In this document: positions 1-7,431 of the stretch, in pieces
Layout: every line of letters starts with the position of its first letter
How positions within the stretch are numbered: the first letter of the stretch is position 1
Source of the DNA: Legionella yabuuchiae
Lineage (GTDB): Bacteria > Pseudomonadota > Gammaproteobacteria > Legionellales > Legionellaceae
Direction: 5' to 3'
Assembly: GCF_900640115.1 (NCBI RefSeq)
Contig: NZ_CAAAIW010000012.1
Coordinates: 1-64,000, forward strand
Length of the DNA stretch: 64,000 bases
Notes under the pieces: generated by a model
Databases searched by the model: none
Told to the model about the DNA's origin: nothing
Seen by the model: the letters and a program-made list of their open reading frames with translations, nothing else
Translations under genes and position numbers: made by a program

Positions 1-105
1 GCTCAATTAGCTCTATTCGATTACATTGAAGTGTTTTACAATCGCAAACGCATCCATTCATCTCTAGGGTTTCAAACTCCCAGCAATTTTGGAATGGTTG
101 CATAA
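1..105 (+). CDS. IS3-family transposase (OrfB), C-terminal end, cut by window edge
   Basis: The reading frame is open from base 1 and ends at TAA 103-105. The residues [19 protein letters not shown] followed by a TPSNF-like tail are the hallmark end of the IS3-family DDE integrase domain (rve). Only about 34 residues are in the window, so completeness and activity cannot be judged. It is followed at once by a sequence resembling the right end of such elements. Confidence 0.85.
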   Translation, partial: AQLALFDYIEVFYNRKRIHSSLGFQTPSNFGMVA

Positions 106-109
106 TGTT

Positions 110-135
110 GGTGTCCGGTTTTTCGAGGCAGGATC
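110..135 (+). repeat. Probable right terminal inverted repeat of the IS3-family element
   Basis: Just after the transposase stop the sequence reads GTGTCCGGTTTTTCGAGGCA and then GGATCA. IS3-family right ends commonly begin GTGTCC and end in GATCA-type tips. The matching left end lies outside the window, so this assignment is inferred from position and motif only. Confidence 0.5.
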
Positions 136-139
136 AGTT

Positions 140-514
140 TTACGCGCGTGCGTTATATACACACACTAAATATTTATGAGTTATGAGGTAGGTCGGCCTG
201 GAGAATTTGCCTTTGACGGGTTTTTGTATCTTGATCTGAGATAAGTGAAGCTGCATCAGCATTTTGAGCGGACGGGTTTGGGACGGGTTTACATGACGGG
301 TTTGGGTCGGCCTTGTTTTGGATGGATTGATGCATCGAAAAATTTAGTTTTTTTTAAAGCAATTTGCATTTTGCACCCACTGATCCCAGTAATAGATTTT
401 AGGAGTTAACCCAATATTGTCAATAAAGAGATTGGGTTAGTTATTAAATGAACTTGAATGATATTACTACAAAAGGGTGTTATTAAAATTTGCGTTTTAC
501 ATTTGGTTTCTAGT
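140..514. other. Intergenic stretch with four GACGGGTTT motifs, no gene seen
   Basis: No convincing coding frame is present. Four copies of GACGGGTTT occur at 215-223, 271-279, 282-290 and 295-303. A GGTCGGCCT word occurs at 191-199 and 305-313, bracketing them. They may be binding sites or relics of a GC-richer repeat in AT-rich DNA. The remainder down to 514 shows nothing recognisable. Confidence 0.4.
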
Positions 515-865
515 TCATGTTTGCTCAATGATGTAAAGCCGTAGCATTTGCTCTGTACTTTCATTCATGTTGGTTGGTCCATTGCCCTTTTTTTCCCATT
601 CACTGACAGCTTTTTGCAATTCATGCACCACTTTCTCTGCAAATTCTCTTAATGGCATGGAAAAATAGGAGCGAATAAATTTAACTTGATTGCCTGTTAA
701 AGGAGTTTCTTGGACAGCCAATTGTTTGATGGCTTTATCAGCGACGGCGCGAACATCTATTTTTGGTTGCCATTCACCGCTGATATTAATTATTTCAATA
801 TTTTCAAGTTCAATAGGCAATCCCAATCCTTCATAGGAGAAAACAGGTTCGATTTTTGTTGGCAT
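515..865 (-). CDS. Xre-like HTH protein, third gene of the AbiE operon
   Basis: This is a 116-residue protein. Its second half (about 55-116) follows the pattern of small Xre-type regulators and antitoxins: LTGNQVKFIRSYFSM, then a helix, then VSEWEKKGNG and a TEQMLRLYI tail. A good ribosome site (AGAGGAAAT) lies just upstream of the ATG at 863-865. The gene starts 39 bp after the AbiEii stop on the same strand, so it is probably co-transcribed. The middle helix is diverged, so DNA binding is inferred from family pattern. It might be an extra autoregulator of the toxin-antitoxin operon or an unrelated passenger. Confidence 0.6.
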   Translation of the reverse strand: MPTKIEPVFSYEGLGLPIELENIEIINISGEWQPKIDVRAVADKAIKQLAVQETPLTGNQVKFIRSYFSMPLREFAEKVVHELQKAVSEWEKKGNGPTNMNESTEQMLRLYIIEQT

Positions 866-904
866 GGTATTTCCTCTTTTCTTAGGGATATTCTCTTCTT
901 TATA

Positions 905-1942
905 TTATTCAGTGTTGTTAACAATTTTCTCAATTCGTTTTATATGTTCTAAGGTTTCATCAAAATCAGGGGCATTACCAAAAAACATATCACCCATCTT
1001 GGCATGATCGGCTTTTAATTGATCGATAAATGCTTCATTAGGATATAAGCGCAAAGAGCCAATGACTGCTTTATCATAGTTTGCCCATTTTGCAGGAAAG
1101 TAAATTGATTTATTCCTTCTGACATCCTCTAGCAATTCAATATCTTGCATGGCTTCTTGGGTTATATTTTTTTTATCCAACATAATAATATCGTAGTAAT
1201 GTCGATATAATCGACGAGGAAGAGGTTTTTTGGGAGAGCGATGGTATTCTGCATGCAGTAATGTGATCTTTTCCCAATAGGTACGTTTGGCTAATAACGT
1301 TGGTACAGTTATTTCTGGTGCTTCCGTACCAAGTTCTGGTAGCAATTGTTGGCAATAAGAAGTTACATTTTTATTTTCATAAGGGCTTATATCCCCACGA
1401 GCGCCAAACTCCAATTTGATAGCCGATTGAATGTAGTCATTATCTTTTTTAGGGACATTGGTTGGGTAGTGGAACTTAAGACTTTGAGCATCGTCTTCAT
1501 CTAGCTCTAATTGCCACTGAGACTCATCAAAGTAATCTGAAAGACCTTTTTCAAATTGAGTCATTAAGATTGGTTTTATCTCTTCACCAACCTTATTTTT
1601 AACCTTATTGCTTAACTCATCTAAACGTTTTTTTTGTTGTTTGCCTGATACTCCTTGTGCTGGATCATTTTCACTGTCTATGCCAATATATGTTTTGCTT
1701 AAAGTTAAATCAATATCTTCCGAAAAACGTTGGATGATATTGTAACATTTTGACAGTGACGTCCCCCCTTTAAAAATCACATGTGAAGAAAGAGCGGCGT
1801 TAGTGAATATTTGACTGAGAGTCCAGCATACCCAAAAATCTTTCTCAATGATGATTGGATTTTTAATTGTTGTGGAGCGAGCCGTAGCTTCTTCAAAAAC
1901 TTGTTGACGCTCTTTTGGACTAAATTCCAATAGTTCTTTCAT
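905..1942 (-). CDS. AbiEii-type nucleotidyltransferase toxin (type IV TA)
   Basis: Predicted toxin of an AbiE type IV toxin-antitoxin or abortive infection system, DNA-polymerase-beta-like nucleotidyltransferase fold (DUF1814). The four family motifs are visible: IFKGGTSLSK (GS motif), RFSEDIDLTL (metal-binding DxD), KLEFGARGD and LLAKRTYWEKITLLH. The start chosen is ATG 1940-1942 (345 residues). It is three bases after the antitoxin stop and preceded by AGGAAAA inside the antitoxin's last codons; an in-frame start further upstream would overlap the antitoxin. Family members transfer nucleotides to tRNA or other targets and arrest growth. Activity here is inferred from motif conservation. Confidence 0.88.
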   Translation of the reverse strand: MKELLEFSPKERQQVFEEATARSTTIKNPIIIEKDFWVCWTLSQIFTNAALSSHVIFKGGTSLSKCYNIIQRFSEDIDLTLSKTYIGIDSENDPAQGVSGKQQKKRLDELSNKVKNKVGEEIKPILMTQFEKGLSDYFDESQWQLELDEDDAQSLKFHYPTNVPKKDNDYIQSAIKLEFGARGDISPYENKNVTSYCQQLLPELGTEAPEITVPTLLAKRTYWEKITLLHAEYHRSPKKPLPRRLYRHYYDIIMLDKKNITQEAMQDIELLEDVRRNKSIYFPAKWANYDKAVIGSLRLYPNEAFIDQLKADHAKMGDMFFGNAPDFDETLEHIKRIEKIVNNTE

Positions 1943-1944
1943 TA

Positions 1945-2544
1945 TTATTTTCCTAGGATTTTTAATACAACGTGAATCATCCAATCTGGTAATTGATTCA
2001 AGATTTTTTTAAGTTGAGTTTTATCTCTTTGAGACAATATTTTTTTACTTTTTTGCACGATTTCGGCAGTAATATTATTTTTCCCAATATGGTGTATCCC
2101 ATTAAGCACCCTAATCACATTTGGATTTAAGGGTATGCTTTTTATAAATTTCGAATGACTAAGCTTTATGGGATAGCCAGCAATTTTCTTTTGCCGAGCA
2201 GTACCAGAAGTAATATAGGAAGGTGTTGCTGATACTTGCTCATCAAAACCTAGCTGATTGGCCAATTGAGCGCCACCTGGTTGAATAGTGTCACCCTTTT
2301 TTGATGCAACGGCTCTTGCTATTGCATCTGGATTTGCTGATAACGTCCCGAGTTTTGAATGTTTGACAGGAAAATCATATATCCCGTGTCCAATTTTCCT
2401 GATAATACCTTTTTCAACTAGTCTGTGTAAGGTCACGCCTACGGTATTGCGAGGCGCAATATCAAGAAAATCTTTAGGCGTGAAAACCCAGCCTCGTTGT
2501 TTCGCTCTGATTCGCCTTAATATACTGTCACTCGCGGATTTCAT
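1945..2544 (-). CDS. AbiEi/DUF6088-type antitoxin and repressor
   Basis: A 199-residue protein with an N-terminal winged helix (about 5-55: WVFTPKDFLDIAPRNTVGVTLHR pattern, then EKGIIRKIGHGIYDFP). A C-terminal AbiEi-like domain ends in ILNQLPDWMIHVVLKI. It is the first gene of the operon, directly upstream of the nucleotidyltransferase toxin. Antitoxins of this family bind inverted repeats in their own promoter and repress it, while counteracting the toxin without forming a complex. A palindrome at 2607-2625 is a plausible operator. A DUF6088 assignment is from memory of the family pattern. Confidence 0.82.
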   Translation of the reverse strand: MKSASDSILRRIRAKQRGWVFTPKDFLDIAPRNTVGVTLHRLVEKGIIRKIGHGIYDFPVKHSKLGTLSANPDAIARAVASKKGDTIQPGGAQLANQLGFDEQVSATPSYITSGTARQKKIAGYPIKLSHSKFIKSIPLNPNVIRVLNGIHHIGKNNITAEIVQKSKKILSQRDKTQLKKILNQLPDWMIHVVLKILGK

Positions 2545-2606
2545 GATTGACCTAATGTAATAAAATTAACATAAAAAACATTACATAAAATTATATAAAT
2601 ATTTAT

Positions 2607-2625
2607 TTATCTATATGATAGATAA
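2607..2625. promoter_or_regulatory. Palindrome upstream of the AbiE operon, candidate operator
   Basis: TTATCTATATGATAGATAA is a palindrome with 7-bp arms around a 5-bp centre. It lies about 60 bp upstream of the antitoxin start in very AT-rich DNA. AbiEi antitoxins are known to autorepress via inverted repeats, so this is a candidate operator. No clear -35/-10 pair could be assigned around it. Confidence 0.45.
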
Positions 2626-2807
2626 CATTTTTATAGGTTATATAATAAATAAGTGCTTTTTGTTATTATAGCATGCACTATTTAAAGAACAACATTTTGA
2701 GCAATAAACTTTCAATTTGCAAAAATTTGAAGGTGAAACAATTAAAAAAACACGCCTTTGCACTTAAAGGTCAGTTATTTCCAAAATGGAAAGAACTAAG
2801 TCTGGGC

Positions 2808-4007
2808 TTAGCTCCAAGGAGCTTCATTGCTTGAATTTAGGTCTAAATTGTTAATCAGTTCAGCCCATCTTTCAAGCGCTTCTTTCCGCTGAGGAAGCAT
2901 TTCATTTTTGTTGTAGGTTGCCATAATCTTTGGCATTTTATGCCCTAAGCATTTTTCAATCACAGCCGGATCAATATCCAAGGTTTCTCCTAAATGCGTT
3001 GCAAAGGTTCGTCTAAGATCATGGGCTGTCCATTGCGGTATACCCACACGCTGCTGTATTCGATTAACGGCCCTAGGTAAGGCTCTATCCGTTAAGACGC
3101 TTTGCCCGTCAATACCAGTTAAGACATAAGGTGATGAATTATTCCCTTTTAACTCATAAAAAAGGGCTTTAACAGGCTCCGCTAAATGCACGCGCATAGT
3201 CACATTGATCTTGGTATGGCTTGCCGGAATAACCCAAAGCGAGTTGTCAAAGTCAAATTCTGACCATTCGGCAATTCTAAGTTCTCCGCTTCTAACTCCC
3301 GTGAGTAATAATATTTTAAGGGCGTTTTTAATTTGCAGAGATATGACGTGATCTTTGCTGTCTAAAAATTGCCAAAGTATTTTAATTTCATCTAATGAAA
3401 GCACCCTTTCTCTGGGTTTTTCAATGCCGCCAATGTCTCGTGATCTGATATTCATGGCAGGATTAGCAGCCATCTCGCCACGGCTGACAGCGTAGTTAAA
3501 TGCTTGTTTTAGCGTACTTAACACCTTATTAGCGTGCACAGGTGACCCGCGACCAACGATTTTATCCAGAGCTGCGGTGATATGATGGGCTTTTAGCTTT
3601 TCTAACTCCCAATCGCCCAGTAAAGGAATAATATCCGCATCTATTTGCTGCTTAATTTGTAAAGGTTGCTTGCGATTTTTTTCGATATAACCTGTGTACC
3701 AACTCAAAATGAGGGAGTGCACTGTTTTCTTTTGTTTTAATTTTTGTTGTTTCTGGTGCTCGATAGGGTGGATGCCTTTTTCTTTCAGGCTTTGTGCTTT
3801 TCTAAGTTTTTCTCGAGCATCCTTTAGCGAAATTGCTGGATACTTCCCCAGTGACATTTTGTAGCGCTTACCATCCATTGTGAAGCGGTAAAACCAAGAT
3901 TTATTGCCGGAAGGCGTTACTCTTAGACCTAACCCTGAGACTTCTATTTTTTCCAACCAGGTGCGTTCCGGTTGTAAGTTCTTAATGTAATTATCCGTGA
4001 ATTTCAT
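2808..4007 (-). CDS. Tyrosine-recombinase integrase (P4/DUF4102 type)
   Basis: Site-specific recombinase of the P4-integrase family. It has an N-terminal DUF4102 arm-binding domain (SGLGLRVTPSGNKSWFYRF, SLGKYPAISLKDAREK), a SAM-like core-binding domain and the catalytic domain with R in LTGVRSGELR, HxxR in AHDLRRTFATHL, H in LGHK and the nucleophile Tyr in MATYNKN. The start is set at ATG 4005-4007 (399 residues) because MKFTDNYIKNLQPE matches the usual family start and a GGA precedes it. A longer frame reads through the GGTACC repeats. The neighbouring tRNA-Pro 3' copy at 4172-4220 is its likely attachment site. Confidence 0.93.
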   Translation of the reverse strand: MKFTDNYIKNLQPERTWLEKIEVSGLGLRVTPSGNKSWFYRFTMDGKRYKMSLGKYPAISLKDAREKLRKAQSLKEKGIHPIEHQKQQKLKQKKTVHSLILSWYTGYIEKNRKQPLQIKQQIDADIIPLLGDWELEKLKAHHITAALDKIVGRGSPVHANKVLSTLKQAFNYAVSRGEMAANPAMNIRSRDIGGIEKPRERVLSLDEIKILWQFLDSKDHVISLQIKNALKILLLTGVRSGELRIAEWSEFDFDNSLWVIPASHTKINVTMRVHLAEPVKALFYELKGNNSSPYVLTGIDGQSVLTDRALPRAVNRIQQRVGIPQWTAHDLRRTFATHLGETLDIDPAVIEKCLGHKMPKIMATYNKNEMLPQRKEALERWAELINNLDLNSSNEAPWS

Positions 4008-4025
4008 AATATCCAACTGCATTTT

Positions 4026-4049
4026 GGTACCACTTTTGGTACCACTTTT
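4026..4049. repeat. Tandem 12-bp repeat next to integrase, candidate arm-type sites
   Basis: GGTACCACTTTT occurs twice head to tail just upstream of the integrase start. The inverted equivalent GGTACCAAAAGTGGTACC lies at 12261-12278, beside the intact tRNA-Pro. Such repeats at both ends of an integrated element are typical integrase arm-type binding sites. The role is inferred. Confidence 0.55.
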
Positions 4050-4171
4050 TATGAGCTGGGATAATATTAAATGATATTTAATGAACAAGCAAACATATAA
4101 AAAATACTTTATAATCAAGGCGTAATTGGTTATTTTGATATTTTTTGATATTCAATGATATTGATAATTTT

Positions 4172-4220
4172 TAGCATGGGGCGCTAGGGGTCGCAGGTTC
4201 AAATCCTGCCGTCCCGACCA
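4172..4220 (+). repeat. 49-bp copy of the tRNA-Pro(GGG) 3' end (att core)
   Basis: The bases TAGCATGGGGCGCTAG through GTCCCGACCA are identical to the anticodon arm to 3' end of the tRNA-Pro at 12348-12396. The D arm and 5' acceptor are missing, so it is not a functional tRNA. It lies about 165 bp from the integrase start and is a classic attachment-site duplicate. The tRNA reads on the minus strand whereas this copy reads on the plus strand, so the two are inverted rather than direct repeats. Confidence 0.9.
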
Positions 4221-4420
4221 GTAAAAATACCATTGAAATCCGTAACTTAGCACTTTCTATTTAGAATCTTTCCATATCTTAAAATTATATTGGCTACAAC
4301 CTTGGCTACACTTTTAATTTTTTTTATGTCTGGCTACACGGTTGATGATCAATTTTTGTTTTTCAATAATTAAAACCGGCCATGAAGACCTGTTTTAATT
4401 ATTACCAAGTAAAAAAAGTG

Positions 4421-4627
4421 TTATCCCAGTTGTCGATTCACATTCTGCTGAATCCAGTGGTTGATTGTTTCTATATGCCAAGCTAAGGTCGTGCCATTGA
4501 GTTTTATCGGCTCAGGAAATTGTCCGTTAGTCCACCATCTTAGTGTAAGTCGGTTACGGCCAATGAGCTTTTCCAGATCGGTAATGAATAAAATTTGTTG
4601 TTGAATTTTGTTTGTGTTTTGCATCAT
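4421..4627 (-). CDS. AlpA-family regulator/excisionase-like protein
   Basis: A 68-residue protein with the AlpA (MerR-like HTH) pattern: FITDLEKLIGRNRLTLRWWTNGQFPEPIKL, then TLAWHIETINHWI. Such proteins activate or act as directionality factors for P4-like integrases on islands. It lies about 200 bp on the far side of the att-like repeat from the integrase. It could therefore serve that integrase or be a relic of a neighbouring element. The 4221-4420 gap before it is AT-rich with no other gene seen. Confidence 0.8.
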   Translation of the reverse strand: MMQNTNKIQQQILFITDLEKLIGRNRLTLRWWTNGQFPEPIKLNGTTLAWHIETINHWIQQNVNRQLG

Positions 4628-4658
4628 TGAACTTCCTTTTCACGGATTTAATTTTTAC

Positions 4659-4754
4659 TTAAATGCTTTTGAGAGAACGTTCTTCCAGCTCAATTGCTAT
4701 GGCATATAGTTTGAGCAATTTAAGATGAGTCTCGATTGGCTCGAGTTTAGCCAT
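4659..4754 (-). CDS. Small 31-codon ORF starting inside the palindromic repeat
   Basis: The frame encodes MAKLEPIETHLKLLKLY and continues as an amphipathic, Glu-rich helix. Its AGGGA ribosome site, ATG and first codons all come from the tip of the 4740-4809 repeat. The remainder lies between the repeat and the AlpA gene. It may be a real short protein or a fragment to which the repeat has supplied a start. No family was recognised. Confidence 0.25.
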   Translation of the reverse strand: MAKLEPIETHLKLLKLYAIAIELEERSLKSI

Positions 4755-4809
4755 TTTTCCCTAATCCGTTCGCCCTGAGGAGCGTGCGTAGCACGCGTCT
4801 CGAAGGGCT
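4740..4809 (+). repeat. Palindromic repeat, left copy of an inverted pair
   Basis: This 70-bp block runs from CTCGAGTTTAGCC to CGAAGGGCT and is inverted at 5212-5279 with only a handful of mismatches. Its core TTCGCCCTGAGGAG..CTCGAAGGGC can fold, with an inner CGTGC/GCACG hairpin. Blocks of this general form (CCTGAGGAG with CTCGAAGGGC) are dispersed in many proteobacterial genomes. The pair brackets a transposase fragment, resembling a miniature or decayed element. Confidence 0.8.
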
Positions 4810-4879
4810 GGATCTTGAGCAGAAACCAAAAGACTATTTTTTATTTCGCTGAGCCAAATGGGATAGTTTTTCCTGGGCC

Positions 4880-5092
4880 TTGCCATTTCTAACTGTACTT
4901 GCTCCTTCAACACGATCGAATGAAACTGCAGGTCGTCGCCATAAAACATCCTTAGATTGGACGAGGCAAATGGTTTGTCTTGCCAGTCGTTGGCTTAAAC
5001 GACAATGGATTTTAGTAGGTGACGGTGCCTATGCTTGTATGGATTTAGCCCTAACCTGTATCAAGCTCAATGTGGTGCTGATTTCTCGTTAG
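4880..5092 (+). pseudogene. DDE transposase fragment (IS701-like)
   Basis: The fragment contains LAPSTRSNETAGRRHKTSLDW and WILVGDGAYACMDLALTC, matching the central RRHKT block and the second Asp block (VGDGAYA) of IS701-like DDE transposases. Only about 70 residues remain, with no N-terminus, no final Glu and no proper start, so it is dead. It lies inside the inverted pair 4740-4809/5212-5279, which may be the element's decayed ends. Confidence 0.6.
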
Positions 5093-5211
5093 ACGATCAA
5101 TTTGGTCAAATAAGTATTTTTCAAAGTCTGAAAATCAGCTTGATTTAGATAAATGCTCAGAAGAAAAAATTAATTCGTTGATCTATCAGCTCACTTTAGC
5201 CGTTTAGAAAG

Positions 5212-5279
5212 CCCTTCGAGACGCGTGCTACGCACACTCCTCAGGGCGAACGGTCCTGGGAAAAATGGCTAAACTCGAG
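5212..5279 (-). repeat. Palindromic repeat, right copy of an inverted pair
   Basis: Inverted partner of 4740-4809. It ends in ATGGCTAAACTCGAG, the same outward-facing start codon context as in the left copy. The outward frame from ATG 5265 runs MAKLERLSLQIAGE for about 36 codons into the ABC-F leader region. Confidence 0.8.
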
Positions 5280-5288
5280 CGCTTAAGT

Positions 5289-5318
5289 TTGCAGATAGCA
5301 GGTGAAATTTGTTACAAT
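5289..5318 (+). promoter_or_regulatory. Candidate sigma-70 promoter for the ABC-F gene
   Basis: TTGCAG at 5289-5294 and TACAAT at 5313-5318 are separated by 18 bp, a good match to the sigma-70 consensus. It lies about 105 bp upstream of the ABC-F start, immediately outside the palindromic repeat. This predicts a leader of about 100 nt. Confidence 0.5.
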
Positions 5319-5354
5319 GGTGACTCTTTCATAGAAAACGAGGTCTCGACTCCA

Positions 5355-5375
5355 ATGCGAATTATCTCTCAATAA
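5355..5375 (+). other. Six-codon leader ORF (uORF) before the ABC-F gene
   Basis: ATG at 5355 gives MRIISQ and then TAA, preceded by GAGG at 5340-5343. A small hairpin GCGTT..AACGC follows at about 5384-5396. Antibiotic-resistance ABC-F genes are often induced through short leader peptides at which drug-stalled ribosomes pause. This arrangement would fit, but it is short enough to occur by chance. Confidence 0.25.
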
Positions 5376-5424
5376 ATCTTTAGTGCGTTTTTAACGCTGG
5401 CTTTGTTTATTGTTGAGGTGGTTT

Positions 5425-6831
5425 ATGTCGATACTTTGTTCTATTCATCAATTATCATTAATTTATCCTGAAAAAAATTGTTTTGAACAGTTTGATGCAC
5501 GTATTTATTCCCATCAGCGAATTGCTGTCATTGGCGATAATGGCTGTGGCAAAACAAGTTTATTGCGGATGATAGCTGGTCTTTCGCCCATTCTTGATGG
5601 AGATATTCGCTTTAGTCAGGAAATTCGTATTGGTTATGTACCGCAAATCCCAGAGGGGTTTGATGGCTTAAGTGGTTCGGAGCGTTTTCAAAAAGCGCTA
5701 TCTGAGGCTTTGTCATGTCATCCAGAATTGTTAATTTTAGATGAACCGACCAATCATCTTGATACGGATAACAGGAAGCAATTACTGCAATTTTTGCAAT
5801 ATTATCCAGGTACGTTGTTAGTTTCTTCTCATGATTCGCAACTACTCTCTATGGTGCCTGATTGCTTGTGGTCAATTAAAACCGGAGAAATTGAGCAGTT
5901 CGATGGGCAATATGAAGATTTCCTACGAGAAAAAGAAATAAAATATGCCAAATTGAGCCAACAATTAGCATGTCTCGAAAAAGATAAAAGAGCGGTTCAT
6001 CATCAATTAATGAAAGAACAGAAACGTGCAAGAAGTTCTAAAGAAATGGGAAAAAAATCCATTGAAAATCGCAAATGGCCTACCATTGTATCCCATGCCA
6101 AAATGCATCGCGCCTCACAGGCCTCGGGCAGAAAAAGAAAGCAAATTAGCGATATGCGTGATGATGTTATTGAGCAAATGAGTGCATTAGATAGACCTGA
6201 AATCACTGAACCTAAATTCCATTTGCCATCAGGATTTATTTCTCATAAATCATTGGTAATGATTAAAGACGGTGTCATTGGTTATGCGGAAAAAATGCTC
6301 ACCCATCAGATTAATTTTCAATTGTTCGGTCAAAATCGCCTGGCAATCACAGGAAGTAATGGAAGTGGTAAATCAACATTGATTAAAGCAATTATGAATC
6401 ACAAAGACGTGGTTAGAGAGGGGGATTGGCTTATACCTGCTCAGCAAGATATTGGCTATTTAGACCAGCACTATAATCAGTTATCGGCTAATGAGACGGT
6501 ATTATCATCCCTTGAAGAAATCAGACCAGATTGGACGCACCAACAAATTCGATCCCATCTTAATGACTTCCTATTTAAATCAAACAGTGTTGTTAATCAA
6601 TTAGTGGATAGTTTGTCTGGTGGAGAAAAAGCTCGGTTGTCCTTAGCTAGGATTGCTGCGTGTCCTCCAAAATTATTAATTCTTGATGAAATGACTAATA
6701 ATCTGGATGCAACTACCCGAAACCATGTGATTCAATGCTTACAACAATATCCAGGACCAATGATAGTGATTTCACACGATGAGGATTTTCTAAGAAAAAT
6801 TAATATTAAGGAATTTTATCATCTATGTTAA
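5425..6831 (+). CDS. ABC-F ATPase (ribosome-associated, possible antibiotic resistance)
   Basis: A soluble protein of 468 residues with two ABC domains in one chain and no membrane segments, the ABC-F layout. Domain 1 has GDNGCGKTS (about 37-45), a short LSGSE signature and LILDEPTNHLD. A charged linker follows, then domain 2 with GSNGSGKST, SLSGGEKARLS and LILDEMTNNLD. The usual DEPTNHLD is DEMTNNLD in domain 2. GAGGTGG sits just upstream of the ATG at 5425, so an upstream ATG at 5410 was rejected. ABC-F proteins act at the ribosomal E site to rescue stalled or drug-blocked ribosomes; the specific role is unknown. Confidence 0.88.
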   Translation: MSILCSIHQLSLIYPEKNCFEQFDARIYSHQRIAVIGDNGCGKTSLLRMIAGLSPILDGDIRFSQEIRIGYVPQIPEGFDGLSGSERFQKALSEALSCHPELLILDEPTNHLDTDNRKQLLQFLQYYPGTLLVSSHDSQLLSMVPDCLWSIKTGEIEQFDGQYEDFLREKEIKYAKLSQQLACLEKDKRAVHHQLMKEQKRARSSKEMGKKSIENRKWPTIVSHAKMHRASQASGRKRKQISDMRDDVIEQMSALDRPEITEPKFHLPSGFISHKSLVMIKDGVIGYAEKMLTHQINFQLFGQNRLAITGSNGSGKSTLIKAIMNHKDVVREGDWLIPAQQDIGYLDQHYNQLSANETVLSSLEEIRPDWTHQQIRSHLNDFLFKSNSVVNQLVDSLSGGEKARLSLARIAACPPKLLILDEMTNNLDATTRNHVIQCLQQYPGPMIVISHDEDFLRKINIKEFYHLC

Positions 6832-7016
6832 CTGCAAATGCATCCAATAAAATTGTCCACACTAGTACGAAACTTGAGAGGTTGCCTATAATCAAGGCAC
6901 TATAGAAGAAGATATATTATGACCAATAAAATAACAATAAGTTTTTGAGCTTTTATGCACAGCTAGCATTACGTAAATAGTCGATAATGGTCACAATATA
7001 ACATTGGAGAACCATT

Positions 7017-7329
7017 ATGACGTACATGAAAAATGAAACTTTTATTCAAGCAGTAAAATATGTTTACGAACATATTGATCAACCTATTGAGCTAAGACAA
7101 ATAGCCGAGGAACTGGGTGTCTCGTTATCAACTTTAAAGCGGGCGTTTATTGAATCAACAGAGCGAACAGCTGGTGCTTTTATCCGTCGTTTACGCATGG
7201 AACTGGGTTTTCGAACAATAAACTCACGTCATGACACAATATTAGAGACAGCCTTAAGTGTTGGATTTGAAGATCATTCATCGTTTTCAAGATGCTTTAA
7301 AGACACTTTTGGTTATCCACCGACAGAGG
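7017..7329 (+). pseudogene. AraC-family regulator, truncated by IS21
   Basis: It starts with MTYMKNETFIQAVKYVYEHID and carries the double HTH of AraC regulators: IELRQIAEELGVSLSTLKRAF and DTILETALSVGFEDHSSFSRCFK, ending FGYPPTEVR. At 7330 it runs into the IS21 terminal sequence. The usual downstream part, often a GyrI-like effector domain when the HTH is N-terminal, is missing. GGAGA at 7006-7010 supports the start. The truncated HTH module could still be translated, with about 30 foreign residues from the IS end. Confidence 0.8.
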
Positions 7330-7405
7330 TGCGTATTTCGGCTGATTCGAACGGTGATTACGGTTTTGATCCGAACGGCGATTTCACTGCATTCGAACGC
7401 TCGAG
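7330..7405. repeat. IS21 left-end repeat array
   Basis: TTCGAACGGTGATTACGG, GATCCGAACGGCGATTTC and CATTCGAACGCTC are spaced roughly 20-25 bp apart inside the left tip. They match, inverted, the array at the other end. These are the multiple terminal repeats typical of IS21-family transposase binding. Confidence 0.7.
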
Positions 7406-7431
7406 TCATAATCAAGAAAGATGATTATCTG

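Noticed and set aside
4172-4220. A second tRNA gene
   Set aside because: Only the anticodon arm to the 3' end is present; D arm and 5' acceptor strand are missing.
4761-4949. Minus-strand 62-codon frame crossing the palindromic repeat
   Set aside because: It reads through the repeat and across the transposase fragment in antisense; no ribosome site or family pattern.
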